Shown: in pieces, positions 10,262 through 21,711 of the stretch
Numbering within the stretch: the stretch's first letter is position 1
Layout of the letters: every line of letters begins with the position of its first letter
Source of the DNA: Smittium culicis
Taxonomy: Eukaryota; Kickxellomycota; Harpellomycetes; Harpellales; Legeriomycetaceae
Reading direction: 5' to 3'
Length of the DNA: 45,448 bases
Assembly: GCA_001970855.1 (NCBI GenBank)
Contig: LSSN01001061.1
Coordinates: 1 to 45,448, forward strand
Made by a program: the position numbers and the translations under genes
Notes under the pieces: model-generated
Database searches by the model: none
What the model saw: the letters and a program-made list of their open reading frames with translations, nothing else
What the model was told of the DNA's origin: nothing

Positions 10262-13200
10262 ATTTATATATTTATATGTTTATGTTAATGTTAATTGTAT
10301 TTATTTATTAATTTCGTACACTTCTTTAAAAGAGTTATATATATTGATGTTCAAATTTGTGACATTTAAATCTTTTATTGCCTAGAAATTATAAGGATCA
10401 TCTTCCTAATCTTTTGTTTATTACTAAAAACTTGATTCGCTTATTATATTGGTTTATTCCAGTAATGACCAATAGCTACAATATTAAAAATGAATCAGCC
10501 CAATAGTAACAGCTAAATTAATCAAAATGATAATTTATAGACCTATAACAATTAATAATAACGGCCTACTCTTGAAACATACTATATAATTACTAGCGTA
10601 TATACCAAATGTATATCCTGCAATTTATGACTAATAATTTTTTGATAATTTTAAATATCGTAAATATTACCGCTGTAAATTAATTATTTGTTCAAGAATC
10701 CGATAAACCTAGATAAATGTAGCTAAATATTTAGTTTAAAATAAACGCATTGTCCAGATGTCAATTTACAGATACAAAGCTGAAAAAACATAATTGTATT
10801 TCCAACGACTGTTATTTCTTCGTGGCTATCTTAATCTGTATCAATAGTTTGATGTAAATACCTTATATACTTTTAATCTATGTTTAAATAATCACCAAAG
10901 ATAAAAAAATCATTCTTAAAAATAATCCGAATACTATACTATACTATTGAAATGTTTACTAAAAGTATTCATAGGCTCTGGTTCATATCGTGTATGGTTT
11001 TATCCTATCTAAATTGAAACTACGCTTATATCTTAGCGCTTTAAAACAGTACATCGAAAAAAAATTTATAAACAATAGCCATCTAAAATATTATTTCATA
11101 AACAAATCACCTAGAATATTAGATTATATACTATATATTTAACTGTTCTTATGGAATTTCTTAAGGATATGAACCCCTCTCACCCATATCCGTATTATAA
11201 GCGACCTACATAGCATAAAACCAGTATTCAACTAGTTCAAAAGATTAGTAAAAAAAATTCCTACATTTTAAATTAGAAAATATCTTTTATTTTTACCATT
11301 TTTTTTTGCCAGTTCGTAATTTATGAAAATACCTGGATCAAATTATTACATTTAAATGAAATGTGAGTGTGATTGGATTTATATCCGATATTTGAGGCTC
11401 TAAAATCTTTTTTGATGAATTCGAAATTATCTTTTCTAATCGGAATAACTTTAAATTTAAGGTTTATAACAAGTAATTATAATTATAGTTTTTAATTTCA
11501 ATAAATATATGTCTATAAAGTTGCTGAAAGGTATTTCAATATTGAAAATAGTAAAAATGGAATGTTCTCTCAAATAAAAATTTTATCTTTATCTGTAACT
11601 AAAACATTATTAATAGCATTCTATGCTCTTATATCAATATTAGAAAATGTTATACTTATCATTTTTGCTGTTCTACTAAACATTCGTATGTATCGAAATA
11701 CAATATATGAAATTTATATTTATTTTACTTGACTTTATTTTATTTTATTTTATTTTAACTGTTAATATCTAATAACTTTACACGAAAATTAAAAGTAACG
11801 GTTTTTTTTTCAACATTTAAAGTTGGATTAAGTATTCGTATACTAAAAACAACATTTTATCACCTATATAAAAATTTTTTATTAAATAGAAATAAAGTAT
11901 TTGCATATTTTATAGCACTTTACATTTCGATTGTGCATAATAATTATAAGCAAAATATGAAATGTATTCAAAATAGGTAAAAAATGAGTTGAATAGCTAA
12001 TAATTAATATAATTCAATTTTCTGTATATTAGATATGAGTGATTCTTTATGAAGAGATTATTTTATAGTGTAAAGAGCTAAAGTGTATAAAATCGCATAG
12101 AAAATTAATGAACGATGAGTAGAATAATTTGCTTTTTTAGAAAATAAAAATTTTATAATCAAACGAAGAAAATGAAAAAACAAAAATACTTTTCGATTTT
12201 ACAAATAATACCAGAGTTAGGTGATTATTCAGGGCAATAACATTAAACTGCAACTAAGTATTCTCTTCGTTCAGAATCTCCCATATATTTGAATTGATCA
12301 ATATACGGTACTGATAAAATCTATAATATGTAATAAATATTTAAAAGTATAATTTAGTGAAATAGATTTTTTGGTAGTAAAAATAATCCAATAATTTTAT
12401 TTTATTTTTTGAGATTCAATCAACAGACTAAACCTTTTAAATTTTTATTTGATTTTATTGGTTCAAAAAAGACCTTTTAGCCTTACATATCATAAAATCC
12501 AATAGTATATTGCTTTAAAAATATATAGGAGATTCCCAGTTGATGAGTTTTTTTTACTGGATATTTCAGAGTATTATTTGTATTTGAAAATAAAATAAAA
12601 TCTGTTAAGTAGGAAAATTATAAAAGAATCAGTTCCGCTCCTCTAAATAATCGCCATAATAACTTTGGCAAGTTGTTTATTTAGTAGTTAATATAAAATT
12701 ATCATAAAAACTGAGCTGGTATTTTTCTGATTATTGTTTAAAAAATCAAAACAACTTCTTATTTTTGTAAATATCTCTATTACAGTATTTATCGAGTATG
12801 ATTTTTTTATTGATATTGCTAAGAAAAATTTTTAAATATTTTTTGAATTATTCATCTATTATTATTTAGTTTATCAATTTATCGACAATGACCCGACGCA
12901 TAATAAAATTCTACAAAAATATATTGATGAAACCCCGTGATGAGCGGACTAAAAATACACTCAAAATTCTGAATAAATGAATAAATATCATAGAATTTTT
13001 ATTTTTCGACATCATAATTAAATTATAATCTTCATAAGTCTATTTATATTTATTTTAAAAACTATTAAAATTCAATAGTTTCAGGAGTTGTTATAAAAAA
13101 TATCCTTAACTAAAAGGTGATGGTAAAGTATCGCTTGAAAGATTCGAAATAAATATCGATTTGAATATTTCAGACGATGATAACACTGAATATACGATGA

Positions 13201-16200
13201 CTATAAAATTATTATTTATAAATATTAGACAAAAATTATCTGTGTGAGTATTATATTCAAAATTAAAATTTTAATCCTTGTATAACGCGCTAAAATTCTC
13301 ATATCTTCATTTTAGGGGGTGAAATACATATTATTATTCATTTTTCAAACAAAAATCTTCAATTAAAGTAGGATTACTTACTGAAATAAAAAAATGAACT
13401 CATAGTTTAAATTAAGAATTATCAGGTTAGTATATTTAATATTTCAGCGCTATTTATTTATGAGAGGTATATAATACTATGTAGCTATATATATATATAT
13501 TTGAAAATTTTAAATTATGATGAATAAAAATACAAATTTTAATAGATTTATGAACTGATAAACCCAATAAAAGTAGATTAAAAATATATAATATAATATG
13601 AAAATAATTAATCTTCACAGCCATGGAATCAAATGTTCTAAACTATTTCTAGGATCAATTTTGCTGAAATTTTAAAATACATGAAGATTTTTTACCTGTT
13701 TATTAAATTTAAATGTTAATTAATCTAAAGGAATTTATTTCTAAATATTGATACACTAATTATTACTTAATTATAATGTTATTATTTAATTAATTCACTT
13801 TAGTTAAAGTTTTTTATTTGATTTAATTTAAAATCCTATAATTGTATCACTTTTAATCGCAAAATAATGAAACGATAAAAAGAAAGAAAAATAAAAAAAT
13901 ATATGAGTATTTTTTAGCCAATTTATACTAACTCTGATTAAAATAAAAACCATTAATTCGCTTTAAAATAATATCAAAATTACTTGTATCTCATAACTAT
14001 CTAAATTTATTTTACAATTAATATACAAGACGTCTGAATTATATATTATCCCATTTAGAGATAACTAGCTTTTCTTGGTCTGTCTAAAACATCCTATATA
14101 ATTTCAAATATATAAATTAACACATAATAATAAAAAAATATTGTGATGAAATAAAATAAGTCCAATTTAAAATAAGCGCTACTTTTAATATACAATTATT
14201 ATCAATAAGCAATTTATATAGTGTAGAATCATGTTAGGAATAAAAAATTTTTGAACAGCCAGAGATTTTTTACCTGTAAAAAACATTTTTACTATTAACT
14301 TTAATTGCCTGATTGTTGAGAATGAAAATTTTGTGTTATTCAAAATTAAATAATATGAGCAATGGAAGTAAAATTATAGAAATTTTGATAGCATATATTT
14401 CTTATAATTTATGCATTATAATTAAAAAAATTAGAATTTTTTGAAGTTTTTATTAAAAAATAAGTGTAAATTGAATTAGAAATATAAAAAATTTAATTCT
14501 TTATAAATTTTGTATAATAAATCGTCATTCTTTATAAAAATTTTGCCTAGAAATCAAATTTAATAATAATAATTGTTTTTAAATCTCTATATTTAGATAT
14601 TAAAATCGTTCATACTAACTTGGCTTATTAAATTTAGTTTCTTATTTTCTTGAATAAATTCAATTCATTAAATGTAATATTATATAGGTTATTTTGTCAA
14701 TATAAATATTCATCATTTTTATTATGAATTTTTGTAATTCATAAAGATCAGTTTATATCGTTTTTTAATTTCAATTGACCGGTTTTTTCAAAATTCACAA
14801 AATAAATTTATAAAAATACTTAAACAATAAAATAAAATTGGAATGTCTATGATATTTTTGGTTAAATATTTTTGAGTTATAGTTCAGTGATTCTCTTATT
14901 ATATATTAGGTATTAAATATCATTTTAATTTTTTTTATTAACTATCTAATTGAATGAATTTTCAATATGTTATAACAAAAAATGATAAATGTAAATTTTA
15001 TACCCGAAAAACAGTTTTTTTTTTGCGCAATTTTTGTCTTTAATTTTTATTTCAAATATTTATTTTAATTATTTACCAGACTGAATCGTATTTTTGGATT
15101 TTTTATTTGATTTAGATTATTAGTGATTTATATGCAAGTTAAAATCAAAATATATTTAACCTTTTATTATACTTGTTATGGCGGTGTGGTTTTTTTCATT
15201 ACTTATATTAATCCCCTTAAATCTATAGTATTTAATTTAACAGATAAAAATTACTTTACTTGAATTAAAAAATCTAAAAATAAACTAAAAAAATGCCTTA
15301 ATTATTTCATAATTTATTTGAAAAAATACATTGTTTATAACCGTTTTTAATAATTAAAAGAAATTCTAAAATATAAAAATAAATTTTCAATCGATTCCTC
15401 GCAGGTTCTCTAGATCCTCCATTTCTTTCAAGAATTAGACCAAGGTAAAATATTTCAAAAATATTATTAATATATGTCTTTTTATTTACAGACTAATGTT
15501 ATAGAGAATAAATAATTAATGGTCATAAAATCGCTATCTTTTCGATAATTACAATATTAAACAATTTAAAATAGGATTTGAAGCACTAAAAGTACTTTTA
15601 TCCAATAAATTGAATAATATCAACTAAAAATAAGAATAATAATCTCTATTAATCAATTTATCATAATTAAAAATTCACAATTTATATTATTATATTTTAC
15701 AATTAGGCAAAAATCGAATTATTAAAAATTAATCTATTTATTAAAATATAAAAACAGAGTATTTATTTTTTATTTTCTAATCATAATTTTATACAAGGCT
15801 TTTAGCTTCAAATTATTTTTTAACTAAAAATCTTGGTTCAGCTTATTATCATATTAATTTTCTGTTTTCCAGAAAGCAATCCATTTTTATGAGAAAAAAT
15901 TTTTTTCTGGTTAAAGTTATTATGGTGAAAATAAATTTCATTTCCTCACTATATACTCTATTTGTAATGAATACCTAATTTTTATCTATTAACACATTGT
16001 GAAAAAAATTTTAATAGTAAAAATCTTGGAAAACTTATAGATTTATGGCTTGAATCCTTCAATATCTACACTATCAATTATTTTCATACATATTGAAGAA
16101 TAAACAAGTCATTTTTCTTCTCGTACTGAAAAATGAAAATTTTACTTGTAGAATTATAATTTTTAATACAATTATTTTATTATTAGATTCATCTACTTAT

Positions 16201-19200
16201 ACAATTTCTTTGTATTAATAGCTCTTTAATATTCAGTTATATGATTTTTTAAAGCCCTTTTTCTAATTTAATTATTTTAAAGTCAATTATATTGCTGTAT
16301 AAATATGTATTTATACCTATATTCTAGACATTATTCGAATTGAATATCTGATATTAAATTTAAATAAATTTTTTATTGAAAAAATTCTATAAAATGGATC
16401 ATAATTTAGATAAATATTCAAAATATTTGTGACCAGAGCTAGAAAATAATGCCTAAGAGTTAGCTAGATTTTTTTTTATTAGTTTTATGATGATATCTTT
16501 ATGTAATTGTGAGGAAAATTTTTTTATAATTAGGAAAATTTCTTTTTACATACTAAAATATAAAAATACCGAAAGGAAATATATTCAATTAATTCAGACA
16601 CTAGTTTATTCTGTTTTCAAAATTTAGTAATTAAATTTTGTTTATTTATTTATTTCTAGAATAACGAAATTTCATTCCAGGAGATACAAAAAATAATTAA
16701 AGATACTATTATTTTTGTCGAAGAAATTTTTGATCTGGTAATTGAGAAGGTTTTGATTTTATGTAACGTTAGATGATATATACAAATTGACACCTCCAAT
16801 ATATAAAATTTCATCTTATGGTATTTAGACGTATTCATGAAGCGAATACTTTACCATTGAACCAATAAATTCCAATAGTTATCCAAATTAATTTTTTCAA
16901 ACTATTTATCTACATTATATAATAAATATTTTAAATGTTCTTTATTTATTCTAATGCAAAATTTTTGAATTGAATATTCACAACTGTGATTTATACATTT
17001 CATTAAAAGGTTTTCAATTTTCATTTTTAGCAAGTCGAGGAAAACTCGAAATCTATCAAAATTCATAAAAAATGAATCCTGATTATAGCGCATATTTTAT
17101 TTTCTAATATTAACGGTTTTTAAAACATGCTATGTGGGTAATATTTTAGCCTCTTTCAAAAAATAGATTTTTACATGCTTTTTTCGATTTAATCTTTTCT
17201 TTAGTATAATTTATTATTTAGTTTTAACTTTGAGAATAAGTTAAAAATTTTTAAAAAACTTGTAAAGAATTAAAAAGTCTGATAAATATATGAAAATTAA
17301 AAATAAAATTTTTGTTTATGCTATGACATAAGTTTGAGATTCAAAATTTAATTAAGATTAAATCTATTACTTTTTTATTTTACCCTGAACATTTTAGACT
17401 TGAATATTTTATCAAATATTTGTTGAAACATGACGATCATTACAGCTTTTTTTTTTAATAAATTCATTTTTTGAATTTAACCATTTGTTACAAACAGGAA
17501 TTTTATAAAATCAACATATCCATATATAAAAATTTAGTTGTTGATAATTATAAATATAATTAAAATTTACTGTAAATTTATTATACAAATAATTTAAAAA
17601 ATCATAATTTTTTTTCAATTTTAAAATTCACACTAGTATCTTTTGTAATGTGTTATGAATTTCAAAATATAAGAATATCGATTTTTATCTATTTTAAATA
17701 TTTATTTGATGCTATCTTTTTGCTACAGTAAACATTGAGTTAGGATAAAAAAGTTTATTTAAGCTGCTTTTTATCAATAAATTATGGATTTTATAATCAC
17801 TGCACAAGAGTGATGATTTGAATATTATTATTTTTTTGTTGAAGAATTTTTAGCATGAATTATTTCATTCGCTTTTTTTTTCCTGGATTAATTCGATAGA
17901 AGCATGCTGGTAAAATATTATTACGTTTACGAAATTATCTTTTGAAATATTTATTCTTATTTTGAGTAATTTTTTCATGTAAAATTTAAATTATTATAGA
18001 TATACCGCCAAATATTCATGATTTTTTTATTAAAAAATATTAAAAAATAAAATTTAATATAATTTTGATATATATATTGAGATTGATAAAATATTATGTA
18101 TATATTTATAAAGAAAAGTATAACCGAGAATTGTTGTGAAGAGGCGTGGGCTACACGGATACATGTATAATTATATGCTGATTATTGACTTTATAAATCT
18201 AAACCGTTCTTTTCTGTTAATGACGCAAAGAATTTTGTGCAAGAATAAGGTCGATTTATCAATATTATATATCTATCCGTTGAAACTTGAATATATATAT
18301 ATATATACATAGGGGTAAAATTTCGTCATTTGTATAACTAAAAATAAAAAAATATTTCATATAATGAATAAAACTAACACCAAAATATAATAAAGCTTAA
18401 TATTTTTAATAAAGTTTATCTTTCGGATAGATGTGTATTGTGACCTCTAATCTAGTAGAGTTTAGTTTTTAGTTTTAAAAATTATTTTTATATAGTTTTA
18501 AGATTGATTGATTTCATATTGGCAAAGCAGAGCTATTTTGAACACCTTAAATATCGATAAATTTTTAAATACTATTTTATTTATAGATTTTTTATTTTAA
18601 ATCTAATTTTTGATTTAAGATAATTGAAATTTTATTTATAGTTTTAAATGAAACCATATATTTTATGTATTTTTAAAATTTAGAGAGTTTTAAATAGAGT
18701 TTTTTTATATATTAAAATTTGCTATAGTATTTGGAAAAGTTAATTTAATGAAAAATTAAGTATATAACGGTGTTTCTAGAGCGAAATGTGAAAAATTAAA
18801 GAATTTTAAATTAAAATACTACTGAATGTATTTGAAAATATTTAGATCCGCAAATATGATTAAATTAATTTTAGCATGGTAAAAAACAAGAATCTTTTAT
18901 TTTTTTTATTAAATTAGTAAAATAATGAGGTTCAAGTTTAAATAATAATTGTTTTTTTATTAACTGATTTACATTTAAACGATTCTCATAAGGAGCGGAA
19001 AAGTTTTATCTATTTGATTTTTTAATACGAATTTAATAATGCTATAAGTTGAAATATGAATTAAATTAGGTAACATTCTCTAATGTTTTTTAGTAATAAA
19101 ACTATGATTATTAGTAGGAAAATTTTTATAAAGAACGATGCGCTCCTAAAAACAATAATCCATTCATAGTTAACGCCGTATTTAAAATACTTAAAAAGTT

Positions 19201-19699
19201 CCAAAAAAAATGCTAGTAGAATAGTAGATTGAATGGAAAATAATTTTATTTTAACTACAATTTGCCCCTCTTACAGATTGCCTCATTGAGAAATTTAAAA
19301 GCTAGGTACCAATTGAACTATTTTTTATTAGAATTCTTATTTGCTTATTATTGGCCAATTTGAAGATATGGAGTTATTATTGGTTTATTTATTTTACAAG
19401 AATGTACTAAAATGTAATCGATATCTCTTTAGTAGCGTTTTTGCGAGTGGGGATGGGGTAGAGATACTTTTTTAAAGCTGTTGATAATTTGTTAAATTTT
19501 TTTAGAGGCCTTTTGGAAATATTTTAGTGACGATTTTGAAAGCTGTTATAAGATTAATTCTATACATTTGCAAAACATTTTTTTTCATTTAAAGGTGTAT
19601 TTTATTAATAATGATGATGGTTATGAAGATTTTTTATGTAAAAGATTTATTTTAGTTTTTATTTTATAAGTATGTTGGATGAAATTATTTTATTTCAAT
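10262..19699. other. Extremely AT-rich gene desert
   Basis: About 9.4 kb with no convincing gene on either strand. Composition looks close to 80% A+T, with long A/T runs, AT dinucleotide tracts (about 13484-13500 and 18290-18306) and a TTTTA pentamer run (about 11733-11757). The few ATG frames of 60-65 codons (for example 16656-16838 and 16902-17093, minus strand) are low-complexity Ile/Phe/Lys/Ser strings expected by chance at this composition. Small GC-richer patches stand out at about 12630-12665, 12890-12955, 15388-15447 and 18125-18180; none could be assigned. The upstream end must hold the promoter of the leftward membrane-protein gene. Confidence 0.55.
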
Positions 19700-20075
19700 A
19701 TGATTTTTATAAAAGAGCTTAGAGTAATGATACAAGCGGAAGCTAAGAAGAGATTGCATGCGTGGACGCTTTTGGAAGAAAAAAAATTAAAATGAGCTTT
19801 TGAACGATTGATCAAGATTTCCAACTAAAACAATCAAACAAGATTTTTAGAGGAATGACACCAATAAAAATAAAGGATGAAAAAGAAGAATATAAAAAAA
19901 TCTGTGCTTTACATGCCAAATTACTGCTGCAAATCATTTGATAAGCATTTTGAGTTGCGTTTACCTTGCATCGAGTTGTTTTAATAATATTCGATGAGGT
20001 GCACTTAGTTACATGAGCCTGAATTTCTCTAAGCAATTTGATGTTTTTTAAAGCAGAAATGGGTGGGTATAGATA
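19700..20075 (+). pseudogene. Possible decayed coding relic
   Basis: A patch richer in coding-like words than the desert around it. On the plus strand one frame reads KKRLHAWTLLEEKKLK before a TGA, and an ATG at 19855 gives MTPIKIKDEKEEYKKICAL and about 10 more residues before TGA TAA. Further short open stretches are broken mainly by TGA. The 74-codon minus-strand frame here (19812-20036) is probably the shadow. This could be an old gene or transposon fragment, or chance; no family is recognised. Confidence 0.2.
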
Positions 20076-20689
20076 GACTAATCGGGAAGATGATTATCTA
20101 TTTTTTGAGATACTACATATACTAGGTAGATGAATATTATAAGATGTTTTATGCTGATGGGAATTGAAATTATAATTTGTAGGCAAAGTAGTTCTCAGCG
20201 TGATCTCAAGTGAAATCTTCAGAATTTCACGATTATTATTTTTTTATTTTGCAATAACCAAAAACGCAATAACTTTACCAACTATTAAAACGCAGATATT
20301 ATAGGCCTATCTGGGTATGTACGCAGCTATGTGAATTTTTTTTACATCTCAATTTTAAAAAAAGAGTAACAGTAGTAATTTACACATTTGTTTTTCAGCA
20401 ATACCCGACGATAAATTTTTGATTTTTGTTTTAACTTATTAATAAATGTATTGGGGTCTAAGACTTGACCATTTTTAGAAAGTTTTAGTTTTATTCGTTC
20501 TAGTCTCCAAAAGCTAAATAATCAAATATATTCTGTAAGGTAAAAAAAACTTTTTAATGGTAGAGTTCTAGAGCAGCCTTAATTGGTGCAGATGGATTTA
20601 ATCTAAATATACGATTCAAATATAATCTTATTATTAATTAATTGCAAAGCATATTAAGTGTTTTTAGTGGTTTGGGTATTTTGCAGGAA

Positions 20690-21430
20690 CCTCTAAGTTG
20701 TAAATTAGGTTATAAATACTCGCCCATTTAGTTTACCCTTAGTATTGCTTCTGGCATACTACTGGCTAAGGATAAGTAAGGGCCAGATTCGATTTGCTAA
20801 GCTTATCTCGTACAGCTTATATATTAGCAAAAGCTAAGGACTATTGGCAGGCAAGGGAATGAGCGCTAGGCGTTAGATATCATTAGTATTGGCAATATAA
20901 GTGTAGCTTCTAGGGCTGCGTAGACTCATACTAAGGATTTGTGGTACCATTAGCGAAATGGGATTTGTCAGCTCGAAGAAGCTATGGATAAAACCTATCG
21001 CGAGACCAAGACCACTTAGCAGTCTAGACATAGGCTTCAGATTCAGAGGCATAAAGGAAGAGCCTCACATGAAATTAGAAAACAATCGAGTGATGTACAA
21101 TGTAATAAAATCCAGATAATTATAGGATAATAGAATATTCAGCAAGTTAGTCTAATCAGATTTTCTTGCAGGAAATAGAACAATGGGGATAGTTAGCAGA
21201 AAACAGAGCGAAACGAGTCGTCGAGCAGCAAAGTGAAGTACTAGGCACATGATTGAACTAGTCGTAAATTATGCTGAGCAACTATTACAGGTGCTGCTAC
21301 TGCTACTATTAAGCGAGCTAAATATCAATATAACAAATTTAATTGTTCAATAAGAGTATAGAGAGGTAAGCGTATTAATCGCTCGAGAATTTTTGTCAGA
21401 TATTTCCGAGATTATTAATAATCAACAATT
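20690..21430. other. GC-richer island in the desert, possible relic
   Basis: About 740 bases with visibly more G+C than the flanking desert and an excess of CTAAG/TAG words. Every frame is broken by many stops, at a rate close to chance for this composition. One plus-strand frame includes coding-like stretches (for example NGICQLEEAMDKTYRETK from about 20960) but is interrupted repeatedly by TAG/TAA. The abrupt composition change suggests inserted or formerly coding sequence, such as a decayed transposon. No terminal repeats were found. Confidence 0.3.
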
Positions 21431-21711
21431 ATGTAAACTGTAGCCATATCTCAAAATCCATCTATTTTCTGTTCCTGTTTAGCCCTAGCATTTAGTTAAC
21501 CCGCTTATTTTTTTTTTTGGTCTTTTAAATACATTTTGGCGACTTTAGTCTCTCTTGATCAAAATAACCAAACAAAATATTGCTCTAATACCATTTTTAT
21601 TTTTTATTTAATTTTTATCCACTTTTACTATTTTATTTTATTTTTTGGAAAAATCTTTGAGAAACAATTCGCTCTCCTCGAAAAAGTTTTTCCACTTAAT
21701 TTTTACAGACT

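Noticed and set aside
11161..11220. A tRNA-like B box (GGTTCATATCC, minus strand)
   Set aside because: The T-stem does not pair well and no A box or acceptor stem can be found.
12890..12955. GTGATGAGCGGAC, reminiscent of a hammerhead ribozyme core
   Set aside because: The required CTGATGA and GAAA core elements are not both present.
15170..15430. Short matches to the 3' end of small-subunit rRNA (AACCTGCG, GGCGGTGTG)
   Set aside because: The motifs are 8-9 bases long and in the wrong relative order for a single rRNA gene; such matches are expected by chance in 45 kb.
20755..20790. Resemblance to the 5' part of U2 snRNA (GCTTCT..TGGCTAAGGATAAGT)
   Set aside because: The branch-site recognition segment GTAGTATC is missing and the spacing is wrong.
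20700..21420. A frame that looks protein-like if every TAA/TAG is read as Gln, suggesting an alternative code
   Set aside because: The stop density is about what chance gives at this composition, TGA also occurs, and all other genes in the window use TAA, TAG and TGA as ordinary stops.
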